Below the pieces are notes generated by a model. That model was given only the letters and a program-made list of their open reading frames with translations, searched no databases and was not told the DNA's origin. Shown here piece by piece: positions 22,815 to 33,089 of a DNA stretch of 64,000 nucleotides. Every line of letters begins with the position of its first letter. Position 1 is the first letter of the stretch. The position numbers and the translations under genes were made by a program. The stretch lies in contig JAVIAB010000092.1 in assembly GCA_032433765.1 (NCBI GenBank), positions 67,093,666 through 67,157,665 of the forward strand. The letters run 5' to 3'. This stretch comes from Megaustenia siamemsis (lineage: Eukaryota; Mollusca; Gastropoda; Stylommatophora; Ariophantidae).

Positions 22815-24271
22815 GGGATTAATAGTACAATTTATTCTTCCATCGGGGATATCTTCATTGAGTCCCAAAAAAAGTCTTTGGTTAAAAAGCCCATTTGCTT
22901 TTGAGTTAAACACAAAATGAGCCCACTTCATAGATTCAAAATGGTTCTTGCCATTGCCATCCGTTTGCACAAGTTAGGTCCTTAGCAACCAAAGTCACAA
23001 ACTAAGCTATCAATTTAACGACTTTATCTACAACGAAGGTTAACGAACTGTGAACAAACATTTATGTTCAAACCCCTGAATACATTTTCAAAAATCTGCC
23101 AACTCGCTGCAATAATATATATCGTGGTATTCAAATTAAACATTACTTAGTCCATAGCTCGAATGTAAATAAGCTGCCATTTTGGTGCGTCCCATGACGT
23201 CCAATTGTACTATTAATCCCATAAATGATTCGCTTCCAGAGGTTTATGATGTGAACAAAGCAGTTTTGTCATTGCAAGTGAATAATGTCCACACCTATAA
23301 TTGGTCAGGATTGGGTAGCAGCAGCAGCTTTATAGCGAACACAGAAAACAAATCAGGATTGTGCTGTTCTGAAACAGCTATGCCATGCTACCCTAGAATT
23401 GCCTTTAATGGGATTACTGTGACCACAAACCACGCTCCATGTGTGTGCCACATATTTACACCACAGAAAGAAATTCTGAATATAACATCATGTGCCTTCT
23501 GTGATATTAATGACCACAGACCAGGAGCCTCCAGTATGATTGATACAACTGTTGCACCAAGCACTTCATCAGCAAAGCCATATCTATGGAATGTTCATCT
23601 GACATTGTTCTTGAATGATGTCCAAGATAATGAGACATCAGAATTGTGTGGCGGCAGCTACAAGAAGGGAGCGGAGAACATCATCAATTGTGTTTTTACT
23701 AACTACAGGTCATGTGGCTTCTGTTGGATTGGAAATGATAACTTACCACCCTTGTGTGTCTATATGTTTATAATTGGAGTCATCAATGATGGCCTGACAT
23801 CATCAGGTGCTACGACGATCATCGTTTTCGGGAGGACGTAAACTCCCATGGTGTATGGTGGATAGGCGGCGGGAACCATTGAGGGCTATGTCTGAAAAGT
23901 GTTCCTTCTTGCAGTTTCCTCATATTCCAAGTCCGGCTTGTTGCAGGAGCTACTGAGTTAAGTGCTCTGTGCACACCGTGAGCTGTGTGTCTCATCCATT
24001 TTGATCATGCTTCGATATCCCGCTTGTTTGCGATGAATGATGATATCGTATGACGGGGAACAGTTGGCTGTGTTCACTTTCTGCGCGGTTTCGCCTTATG
24101 CCTTTTGGCGTGTGCTGAGGCTGCTGCGATGGGGACTACAGTTACCTTTCTTTGTTTGGGAGATGAGTTGGTAATTCGGATGATTCCACTGGCACGGGCG
24201 GTTTAGCAATTATGGATTTTAATTCGTTTGCTGTGAGACCGAGGCCTTCCATAACCAATAATAACCAATAA
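22815..24271 (+). mobile_element. retro-insertion with 5' inversion (twin-priming signature)
   Basis: The insert lies between perfect 10-bp duplications and ends in a CCATAACCAATAATAACC-type simple tail. Its first part (22815 to about 23200) is inverted: an 18-bp word at 22815-22832 recurs as its reverse complement at 23203-23220, extending to 23 bp with the flanking TTTAT. That is the pattern left when second-strand priming on internal RNA gives an inverted 5' segment. Shorter copies of the same 3' end lie at 25076-25170 and 25584-25634. The element family is not recognised. Confidence 0.7.
23182..23841 (+). CDS. unrecognised open frame inside the retro-insertion
   Basis: A 219-codon frame with balanced composition, several Asn-X-Ser/Thr sites (NCTI, NITS, NETS) and many cysteines (ACNHAPCVCH-like spacing, SCAFCDIND, SCGFCWIGN). 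The inverted 5' segment contains a minus-strand frame (22773-22970) ending in the same NCTINPI peptide found near this frame's start, so the two were probably contiguous in the source RNA. No domain is recognised; it could be retrotransposon-encoded or a piece of host mRNA. The frame starts are not trustworthy. Confidence 0.3.
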   Translation: MVRPMTSNCTINPINDSLPEVYDVNKAVLSLQVNNVHTYNWSGLGSSSSFIANTENKSGLCCSETAMPCYPRIAFNGITVTTNHAPCVCHIFTPQKEILNITSCAFCDINDHRPGASSMIDTTVAPSTSSAKPYLWNVHLTLFLNDVQDNETSELCGGSYKKGAENIINCVFTNYRSCGFCWIGNDNLPPLCVYMFIIGVINDGLTSSGATTIIVFGRT

Positions 24272-24281
24272 CCTGCTTTAT
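24272..24281. repeat. right 10-bp target-site duplication
   Basis: CCTGCTTTAT, identical to 22805-22814. Confidence 0.85.
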
Positions 24282-25075
24282 ACAGAAGTAAGATGGCTTA
24301 GTCGAGGGAAATGTTTAATAATATTTTTTGAACTGAAGAATGACATTTATGACTTCCTGCGAGAGAACTTACCATGCTCCATTGATCTTCAACATGCACT
24401 CAAAGACATTAATTTCCTTCATAATCTGGCATATCTCACAGACATCACTCAACATTTGAACATATTGAATTTGCAGCTACAAGGGGAAAAGCAAACCATT
24501 TTTCAATTGATGGGATATGTTGATGGTTTTAAAAAGAAGCTGAATCTATTTAGACTTTCTTTGCAAAAAATGATCTGTTCCATTTTTCAAGTTGTAAGCA
24601 GTTGTTGTCAGAGATAGAAAGTGCAAACTTCAGTAATTACGCAGCTGACATTGAACATTTGATTTGTGAATTTGATCGACGATTTCAAGATTTTGAAATG
24701 TTTCGTCCGCAAACGGAACTTTTTAATAACCCAATTAAGTGCACAGTGGAGTGCCAGCCATCAGATCTTCAACTAGAGTTGTGTGACCTTCAGTGTGACC
24801 CCTTCCTCAGTACTGTAAAGGCATTAGGAGCTGACTTCTGGAAATTGCTACCAAATGAACGTTACCCGTGTCTGAGAAAATGGGCACTAAAGATGTGCTC
24901 TATATTCGGCAGCACATATCTCTGCGAGACAACATTCTCTTCCATGAAGTTAATTAAATCTAAGACCAGGAACAGAATGACCGATTCGACATTGTCCCAT
25001 ACTCTCCGAATCGCCACGTCAAAAATGGAAGTGGACTTCAAATCTCTGGTGGAAAGCTGTGACAAGTCACAATGA
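24282..25075 (+). pseudogene. hAT transposase, C-terminal part
   Basis: Coding resumes with VRWLSRGKCL, the conserved RW block after the insertion-domain region. It continues through HNLAYLTDITQHLNILNLQL and FQLMGYVDGFKKKLNLF. A frameshift in an A-run near 24567 moves it to the frame of 24602-25075, which carries the dimerisation domain: FGSTYLCETTFSSMKLIKSK, with TRNRMTD and the following helix. Together with 21819-22814 it is one transposase of the GTF2IRD2-like hAT type. Confidence 0.75.
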
Positions 25076-25170
25076 GATAGTAATTCGGATGATTCTACAG
25101 GCACGGGCGGTTGAGGAATTCTGGATTTAATTCGTTTGCAGTGATACCGGGGCTAACCATAACCATAACA
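25076..25170 (+). mobile_element. 5'-truncated retroelement 3' end
   Basis: TAATTCGGATGATTC, GGCACGGGCGGTT and TTTAATTCGTTTGC are shared with 24169-24240, and the copy ends in CCATAACCATAAC. It is a short sister of the insert at 22815-24271 and cuts off the hAT element. Confidence 0.6.
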
Positions 25171-25174
25171 CACA

Positions 25175-25583
25175 CCTTCACAAGTTTAGTGGTGTCCTTA
25201 ATTTGTAAGGGTTAAAAAATGAACGTAAACGTGTAGGTCTTACACCGCAATTTGTAAGGGAAACTATCTGTGCCTCTTTCTGCATCTTTTTTATTATCCA
25301 AATAAATGTACAAATAATTTTCTTTTCTAAAATAACATTCCTGTATAACTGTAAGAACAGCTCTGCTTATAACGCGTGATAGTCAGGCAAAAAATATGAA
25401 ACCAACGTTTAAGACGATCTATGAACATTAAGATCAAATAACAGCTCGAGACGGAGGAATATAACCAATAAAAATGTAGTTTTGACTACAATTTTTGTAA
25501 TTGCCTTCCAGTGAAAAAATAATTTAGGAAGCATTATCTAAGTTTGAACTGATCTTGACTCACCCATAAAAGGTACAAAACTT
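25175..25583. other. spacer, nothing recognised
   Basis: AT-rich, no open frame or repeat recognised. Confidence 0.4.
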
Positions 25584-25634
25584 AAGGCCGGGGCCTTCCA
25601 TAATCATAACCATAACCATAACCATAACCATTGT
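25584..25634 (+). mobile_element. retroelement tail, (CCATAA)n
   Basis: GGCCGGGGCCTTCCATAATC followed by five CATAAC units. The GGCCTTCCATAA word matches the end of the 22815-24271 insert (24244-24254). It is only the tail of that family. Confidence 0.5.
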
Positions 25635-25699
25635 GCAGTGTGTGTTTCTAATGTGTGTGAAAATGCTATTCTTGCTGGTATTATTGTAATGGTTCTGGC

Positions 25700-25975
25700 G
25701 AACATGTACTTATGTTTCTTGAATGTTTTTACAAAAGGATACAAAAAGAGGCAATGCGTATCATTCTTGGGTGCACAAAAGATACTGAGTTTAGGGCGAT
25801 GCTTTACCTCCTCGATTCTCTCCCCCCCCCCCCCTCCATGGTAGGCAGAATAAGACATTGTCAAGCACATGCCTACCTTCGCATCTGTGCAGACTCATAT
25901 CATCCCCTATACTGCATGGGTAGAAAAGCTAGCCTGGCTAAAAGGAGGAAATTCATGGCTGGGGCATCATGATCA
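25700..25975 (+). mobile_element. RNase H-type LINE fragment
   Basis: The plus frame encodes KRIQKEAMRIILGCTKDTEF and RAMLYLLDS, the block that joins RT and RNase H in the LINE at 12780-14115 (there NEAILIILGCTRDTP). A C-run (25821-25834) breaks it. A short conserved block in isolation. Confidence 0.55.
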
Positions 25976-26030
25976 TGTGTCATACCGGTTGGCGTAGGCG
26001 ATGATGTCCTTCCACAATCTTCAACTAATC
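25970..26030 (-). mobile_element. LINE family D extreme 3' end
   Basis: CATACCGGTTGGCGTAGGCGAT and GTCCTTCCACAATCTTC, quoted in parts, match the 3' end of the family D copies at 26358 (minus) and 27675 (plus, reversed). A tail-only insertion. Confidence 0.5.
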
Positions 26031-26344
26031 AACATTAAACAAATAACACCTAGTCAACATTAAACAAAAACAACATTTTAGAACTATAGTCAATTTCAAT
26101 GTTAATAGTTAATGCTCCATATAGTAGGGTCTAATGGTAGCAAATATGAGAGTTTTGGGAGATACCCTTTTAAATTTTAAACCACAAAAGTTTTTAAATT
26201 TTAAAATAGTTTCCACTAATCACGTTGAACGTATAAAAGAAGCATGGGTATTTTATCTTCCTGGAAAGACACAAATTAAAGTAAATGCATTGAAGTAACA
26301 ATGACAAACAACTGTGAGCCACTTCATACTATAACCTCATATTA

Positions 26345-26925
26345 AGGCCATCATCATTACCATGTGCCATACCGGTTGACGCAGGCGATCATGTCCTTCC
26401 ACAATCTTCTATCTACAGTGCATCGTATCAGTTCTGTTGTTGACTGTTTTCCATGCCATGGGACCAAGCTATCCAGTATTTTCTCTCTTCGGCGTCTGCG
26501 AAATCTCTTTCCCTGTATTTTGCCAGTTGTAACCACGTATTTTCCAACTTTCATCTTCCCGTGATGTTCACGAAAAATGTTGATTGTTTGTTTATGATGG
26601 TTTTTTTTTTTGGAGCTCCCTTCTGTGTTTACCTTTTTGAGAATTTCCTCTTTGGTCTTTATAGCTGCCCAGGGTACTTTCAACATTCTTCTGAGAAATT
26701 CCACTCTCTAATCGTCTTTTCATTTGTTGTCTCATGTCCATGACTCGCTTCCATAAGTCAGAATTGGTTCTATATAGCACCGATGAACTCTCTTTCTCAC
26801 TTCTTTTCACATAGATTTGTTGCAAAAACGTTTTTTCGGTTTCTAAAATGTTATTTTGGCCTGAACTATTCTGTTTTTTTTTTATTTCTGTTGTGTATGT
26901 TCCATGTCATATTATTATTATTATG
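26345..26925 (-). mobile_element. LINE family D, 3' part, minus orientation
   Basis: The minus strand encodes MEFLRRMLKVPWAAIKTKEE, VGKYVVTTGKIQGKRFRRRR and the terminal RCTVDRRLWKDMIACVNRYGTW, the C-terminal tail of this LINE family, with frame breaks upstream (LYRTNSDLWKRVMDM). Its mirror image lies at 27165-27705, so the two can pair over several hundred bases. Confidence 0.65.
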
Positions 26926-27164
26926 CCCAAGTATTTGACGCGTTACACTTGTTTCAGATTTGCCCTGCTTATTTTATGTTGCATGGTGATTGTTTCTTCA
27001 ATATGACTATTACTATTTTTTTTTTACTATTAAACTATTCAGACTTTGACCTTTCTTTTTGCTTTCTTTTATTATTATGTTTTTTATTTTTTTCTTGTAG
27101 TTCATTCTCTGTTTCTACTATTAAGATTGTGTCATCCGCACATCGCAAATTGCTTATGCTGTGA

Positions 27165-27705
27165 CCGTTGACTTATTATTGAATAAAAGCAGAATAGCTC
27201 AGGCCAAAATAGCATTTCAGAAAATGAAAAATATTTTGTGCATCAGATCTATGTCAATAGAAGTGAGAAAGAGAATTCATGTGCTATATAGAACCAATTC
27301 TGACCTATGGAAGCGAATCATGGACAGTGGGCAAACAAATGAAAAGACTATTAGAGGCCACAGAGATGGGATTATTTCTCAGAAGAATGTTGAAATTTCC
27401 CTGGACAGCTGAAAAGACCAATGAGGAAGTTCTCAAAGAGGCCAACACAAAAAGGCAGCTCATAAAAAAACATCAGAAACATCAACATTTTTTGGGCGTA
27501 TCATGAAGAGGAAAGTTGGAAAATACTTGGTTACAACTGGCACAATACAAGGAAAGAGAGATCGCGGACGATAAAGAGAGAAAATTATGGATAGCTTGGT
27601 GTCATGGCATGGAAAACAGTCAACAACAGAACTGATACGATGCACTGTAGACAGACATTTGTGAAATGACATGATCGCCTACGCCAACCGGTATGACACA
27701 TGATG
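27165..27705 (+). mobile_element. LINE family D, 3' part, plus orientation
   Basis: The plus strand encodes SRIAQAKIAFQKMKNILCIR, CYIEPILTYGSESWTVGKQM and LRRMLKFPWTAEKTNEEVLK in two overlapping frames. The end GATACGATGCACTGTAGACAG and the CGCCTACGCCAACCGGTATG word are the reverse complement of the 26345-26925 copy. Confidence 0.65.
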
Positions 27706-27814
27706 ATGTTAAAGTCAGAACCGTGTTTTCGCACTGACTACAAGTAGTTTGACCATGGAAATTGTGGCTGCTACAGAAGCACATACGATAACCAGTGCTG
27801 GAAAACTGAAATAA

Positions 27815-28145
27815 ACAAAATAAATAGGAATTCCAAAATGTAATTTTAATGCCAAGAAAACTATACTAATATCAAAACAAATAACACCACGGCTAAAACT
27901 GAGAATAGCAAAATGGTACATCTTCTCAATGTTCATGTATGGCGCAGAATCATTTTATTAGACAAGAAAACAGAACATAAAATTTGACATTGAAATGTGG
28001 ATTTATTGAAGAATGGGAGGAATTGGATGGAAAGAAAACAAACGATAAAGTCTTAAAACAACTAAAAATTAAAGGAGATCTACTAAATACAATTCAAGAA
28101 GACAAATGTCTTGCAGGAGTTAATCTTAGACCATCTGTCCTACAT
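27815..28145 (+). mobile_element. LINE tail (KRGRGRPRLTW family), decayed
   Basis: AATTTTAATGCCAAGAAAAC, AATGTTCATGTATGGCGCAG and GACAAGAAAACAGAACATAA match the 18400-18980 copy, with stops and a deletion before the end. Confidence 0.55.
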
Positions 28146-28160
28146 TCCATTTTCACTTTA

Positions 28161-28680
28161 CTACAACGACATCATTGAAGCCATCCTTGGGGTATGCTGA
28201 GATATAATTGTAAATAGAGTTAAAGGAGTGCAGTAATGGAAAATGTAAAATAGAAATAAACAAAAGAATAGGATTGACAAAAAACATTTTTAATGGCATG
28301 AAATGGCTTTTGAAATGGGGATTTATAGAAGAATAAGAAGAATTGGATGGAAAGAAAAGAAAAGAAATGATTAAATTATTAAAACATCTAAAAAATGAAA
28401 AGAGAACTACTAAACACAATTCAAACAAGACAAATGAGATTTGATTTTTGGGGCATGTTAAACTACACAACAGCCTACTAAAAGTAATCCTGGAAGGGAA
28501 ATTAGAAGGTAAGAGAGGCAGAGACAGACCAAGACTAACAGAAACGTGTAACATCAAAAGACGGACAGGCCAGCCTATGACAGTCTGCCCTATCAAAGTA
28601 AGAGACAGATCGGTATAGCGCTCATGGTAGAAAACCTTCAATGCGAGACGGTACTCAATGATAATGACAAAAAATATTAG
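28161..28680 (+). mobile_element. LINE tail (KRGRGRPRLTW family), decayed second copy
   Basis: It repeats the same block, including GAAAAGAGAACTACTAAACA, TTTTTGGGGCATGTTAAACT and AGACCAAGACTAACAGAAAC. Frames are broken. It is followed by the unclassified repeat at 28830-29130, the same order as at 18400-19560. Confidence 0.55.
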
Positions 28681-28829
28681 CATGGCTGGAACACAGCTCT
28701 ATACACGTTGTGTTTCTTCAGTGACTTAATATGTACACTCAGAAAGAACGCAACTGGCTTTGCTCGACGGCAGTGGTTAGAGTTTCTGGAGAGGTCTATC
28801 CTAAAAGTGTCTGCTAGCACGCGGGTGTA

Positions 28830-29130
28830 AGGGAAAATGACCGTGCTGACAGATTTGCTAATTGGCTACTGTTGAGTGTGGAAGGGCAATGGACCGTTCT
28901 AGCGGTTTAAATTCCTTCGGGGACGATGGGAAAATACGACTTTAAAAAGTGACCCTGAATCCGAAGCCATAAACAGACTTCACGAATATCAAGTCTAAGT
29001 TTGAGATGCCAGACGAGAGCGCTGAAGAAGACTAATGAACCATCTCAACACCGGTGTCGTTAGTCGCTACGCGTTGGTAGATGCTTCTTCGGCAGCGATC
29101 TGAGAACTTAATGGACTTGTCGATGTGTAG
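28830..29130 (-). other. diverged copy of the unclassified 19240-19560 repeat
   Basis: Minus-strand translation retains VATNDTG and SSGISNLDLIF-like blocks that align with the intact frame at 19294-19539, but carries stops. The shared plus-strand words are GTTGAGTGT and AGGGCAATGGAC. Confidence 0.4.
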
Positions 29131-29134
29131 TCAG

Positions 29135-30855
29135 GATGCCCTGTACACTATGCTGAATCTTGCATGTTTCTTCTGCAAAATTAGTTACATGATGGTTTGC
29201 CCTTTGACGTCATGCTGTATATGAATGGAGACTATCTTGATTTGTGAGTGACGCGTGAATTATGGATATGGAAAATGTCTTGTATAATCTGACAACAATT
29301 ATTGTTGATCTTTCTTGATTCTGTCCTGTGGTGTAAGTGCTTGCTGTTAAACTAAGTGTCTGTAGATGGGATCGATCTTTTATTGATGAATTACGATTCC
29401 GTGTTCTTGAATGGCCTGAATGCTGCAAGTCTTGTAGAATTTCGGTGTACGATGGATGAGATACTGAGTTGTTGAGTGTTCTTTATTTGAATAATCTCAA
29501 TCCTGTGTAGAGGTATGGAAGTATGTGATTGTCTGGATGTTTAATTATGTGGTCAGCGTGATTTTTTTCTGAGGGCTTTAAATTTTGTTTTTATGTCGTT
29601 ATGAGAAATTCCTCCCTCTTATTTGCGTTGCATTTTGTATGTAGTATGTAGATTCTGTGTAAAGGGTTGTATCAGTGTTTTGTGCTGTATAATATAAAAT
29701 ATTGCTACATCAGTGTTGTGTGCTGTATGTTGTGTATAGTGAGTCCAAAAACAAAGTGTCTAATCTGTTTTTTTTTATTTCTTGGATTGTTGGTTGCGTT
29801 AGGTCAAAACTGTGGCTGGCTGTGTATGCCAGTTTTGAGATAATGTTGGCATTTAAAAAGATCACTAAACAAAAAGTTACAGGTGTTTTGTATTTGTAGC
29901 TGTGCACATATCTATTATTTATGTGGTAAGGTTTTGCCATTCTGGTTTATGTCTTCTATTTGCATTGCACAGTTAGGTTACCTCGTGCGATGGGATGTTA
30001 GTGACTAGTGTTAGAGCAAAAAGTAAACCTTGTTTGTTCTTCCTTCGATCTATACCCATAATAATGTATGTCTGTGCGTTTATCTGAGTCCCACCACCCT
30101 TCCCGTTAATGTATCAAGGATGTTGTCTATTCAGTTAGTGGTTGATGGAAAGAAAAGGGTGACGTCAGCTTAGGATAATAATTTCTCCTATCCCTTCCTT
30201 GGTCCAAATGAGCCTCTTATGGAGCTCCTATCTTATAGTGTTAAAGCACGGTACTACATAAAGTAAATGAGAGAGAGAGAGTATCCCTGTCCAATTGATC
30301 TAATTCGCCTGAAGGTGAAAGTGGAGTTCACTAGGACCCTACTCTCAGGTCTAGATTAGATAATCTTCTGCCAAAAGCGTTCACCGATGCTGTAGTGGTG
30401 TATTGTCTTGTTGTGGTAAGAATTGGATCGTAGGCTTTCTTCTGGCCGAGGTTTAGGGTGGAAGATTAGCTGTCTTTGTCATGTGTATATAATGTCTCGC
30501 ATAAAGTGTGTGCGTTGGTGAAAGTTCCTGCTTTGCACACTAAACTGCTGGTCTTTATGAATGAGTGAGGTCGTGGAAAGTTTGAAATTGCCTATTCTTT
30601 AGTTAGAATCTTGTAGTCTACGTTCAGTAATTAAATTGGTCTGTAGTTTTATTTAAAAACTGTCTTGCCTGCGTTATCATTATGGAGAAGGATGTTTTAT
30701 GTGTAAGACATACTACATGTTGGTAGTAGTTGTTTCCTTTTTAATTCATCCTCTTAATGTACAGATTCTTTTAGAGAATTTGCACCAAATGGGAGAACTA
30801 CCATTTAGTTATTTGCTTTTTTAAAAAACTAAAGTAGGGTCCTAGTAAAGATAAA
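29135..30855. other. spacer without recognised gene
   Basis: TG-rich and AT-rich sequence with short GAGA (30270) and repeated AATATTGCTACATCAGTGTT-like words near 29660-29720. No domain or known repeat was recognised. Confidence 0.45.
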
Positions 30856-30859
30856 GGTA

Positions 30860-31179
30860 AATGTAAAGTACGAGACTTGAACCGGCGTCTTAGCATGCGA
30901 GTTTCCACCCATATGTGCTCGGCCGCCTATCCAGAAAATGTACGGAGATTTCTGGATAGTGTCGCTTCAAGCATCGAAACTCACGATGCAAGGCAACATT
31001 CCTCACCTTCCCAGGGTAATACCCTGGTACCCATTTCTGCCAACGGCTGGGTCGACCGTGGGGGTAATTTTGTTGTCCAACCACGAGTACAATTTACACT
31101 GCTTCCAATGGGAATCTAACACGAGTTGTCCGAAAGTCGGTAGTCCAGTCGGGTGGTTTTCCCAACTAGTCTACCGAGG
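30860..31179 (-). mobile_element. tRNA-derived SINE, minus orientation
   Basis: In plus orientation GAGACTTGAACCGGCGTCTT is the reverse complement of a tRNA-like T-arm (B box GGTTCAAGTCTC) near 30870. The body is GC-richer than the flanks and includes the short inverted words CCAGGGTAATACCCTGG. It abuts a pure C-run. No second copy is seen in the window. Confidence 0.45.
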
Positions 31180-31201
31180 CCCCCCCCCCCCCCCCCCCCC
31201 C
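31180..31201. repeat. poly-C run, 22 bases
   Basis: Twenty-two uninterrupted C residues. The length may be affected by sequencing. Confidence 0.9.
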
Positions 31202-31204
31202 AAG

Positions 31205-32455
31205 TGAAGATATACCTGTCCAACTGATCTGATTCTGATTGTCACTTTCTGTATATGAATTTCTGAGTTAGTTTTCAGAATATTTTCTGATGTTTGATGT
31301 GTGTGTGTTGTTCCATCTCTTCCTCTGGTGTGAGAATCTTGGAAGCATATAGTCTAGTTGTTTTGTTAGTTTGATAGCTTCTTCTAGCATTGGACCCTAT
31401 TCACTGTTTCAGACAAAGACCTTGTGGTGATGATATCTTATGTTTTCTTGGTTATTGTCAATTGTTATTACTCAAACAACACAGTTTATCTTGTGTCATT
31501 TATTATTGTTTCCGCTGTTCCTAAATGTCAAGTTTGTAAATATTGTACACTGCAAGGAAATAACAAATCTCAGTATCAATTGTTTATATTAACATCCACA
31601 CAATACACATCTTTCGCAAATACATTTAACATTAAAACTGCGCAGTGTTTGTGAATTTTAACTCAATTTGAGGTTTTTAGTGTAAATTTATTTATGCAAT
31701 GTTTATTATTTCTGTCGATATAAAACAACCAACAAAGCTACACAACAGATCTTGGGGAGAAAAAAAAATATGTGTATAACCAGTTTTAATATCGTTTAAA
31801 TATCTCATATATTCGTCATCTCTTACACGTGTTTGAGAACTCAGTGACCACGTAAAATTTATGCAATTGCACAGCGATTTCAATATATGACTTTGACAGT
31901 GGTATATTATTTCAAATATTAAAACAGATTATTGAACTAACTCCGTTTCACATCTGTCACTGGAGGTGGAAACAATTAAAATGCACTAAAATGTGATCAT
32001 TGTTTGCTTTATGCTCCAAGCGGCAAATAAGCTGATGAGTGCATGCGATGCTACTAATTTTAGCAATATAACGCTCGTTAGAATGATAACCACGATGGCA
32101 CAACTCCAACAATAAATTGAAAGAAAAAAATTATTTCAGAAAGATTGTTCGGGCTTTGATTATTTTGAATAATATTATATGAATAATATTTAAACATACC
32201 TGTTCAAATTATTATTTTTTTTTCATCGACCTTATAAATATATCACTTTCTTACTTGCACGTTTTACATTTTTAGTAGGAAAAATTGAAATATCAGATTT
32301 CATTAAAAGGAATCTTATCTTCAAAACTGAAAAAAAACAACTTGATGATGCTGATGACAGCACATTCTATTCAAATCAAAATTATCTCATCCAATCATTT
32401 AAATAAAAATATCAACGTTATGGCAGTGAGTAGCTATCAGCTGGGTATTGATGTG
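31205..32455. other. spacer without recognised gene
   Basis: AT-rich, no domain, no clear repeat. Short open frames have no recognisable content. Confidence 0.45.
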
Positions 32456-32525
32456 TTATTTCAAGTTATTTCAAGTTATTTCAAGTTATTGCAGGTTATT
32501 GCAAGTTATTTCAAGTTATTTTGGC
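32456..32525. repeat. 10-bp tandem repeat (TTATTTCAAG)
   Basis: About seven units of TTATTTCAAG with G-for-T variants, ending before TTATTTTGGCGG. Open frame through it gives a VISSYFKLLQ-type periodic peptide. Confidence 0.85.
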
Positions 32526-33012
32526 GGTTAAGTTCGACTTCGGGATATCCAAGGAACCACTCATAGTTTAGATTATCTCGTTATTTTAATGTCATGTCGT
32601 TCTCGATTATTCTTTTTATCAAAAGTAATGAGGCTATACATTGCTTTCCAATGGTAATTTCTAGTTTCCAGAATTCTTAGCAAGCTCTGATATAGTAGTC
32701 AGTTCGTGTTTAAGGTTGGAACTAGCAATTACTTTCCTTTAATCAATGAAATCACTAGGTCATCAGCGAAGAGCGCTTTACGACATGATATTAAATCTGA
32801 CTGGGTCTTGTTTTTATAAATGTTAAGAACCGGATGCAACTTCTGCCTGAACCTTGGTATAAACCTTCCGACAAGGCTTTATCTTTTGTTATTGATCCTT
32901 GAATAATTTTTGAATTATTCTGTTGCTGAAAAAGCTTTTAATCCAATTGTACATTTGCTCAATTACTCCAATTTTTATCATTTTGTAAAAGAAACTTTTC
33001 CTTCAGACCCAG

Positions 33013-33084
33013 ACTGGACTATGAGGCGATTTTCTAAAGTATACCGCAGCCGCTATACTTTGGAAAATCGCCTCATAGCCCAGT
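33013..33084 (+). ncRNA. long near-perfect hairpin, 31-bp stem, 10-base loop
   Basis: The arms 33013-33043 and 33054-33084 pair over 31 positions with one mismatch (A33018 with C33079) and one G-U (T33035 with G33062). The loop is CCGCAGCCGC. The geometry resembles a pre-miRNA or a fold-back MITE core. No processing or conservation evidence is available, so this is a structural call only. Confidence 0.35.
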
Positions 33085-33089
33085 ACGGT

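Larger units (their letters stand above)
21129..25075 (+). mobile_element. hAT-family DNA transposon, interrupted and decayed
   Basis: The left end CAGGGGTGGCCAAATGGCGG followed by a GC-rich palindromic CCCGCGGGCCGG block is a typical hAT terminus. Inside is a transposase on the plus strand broken by one in-frame stop, one frameshift and a retro-insertion (22815-24271). No matching right terminus was found: the 3' side is cut by a short retroelement copy at 25076. It is therefore non-mobile. Confidence 0.75.
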
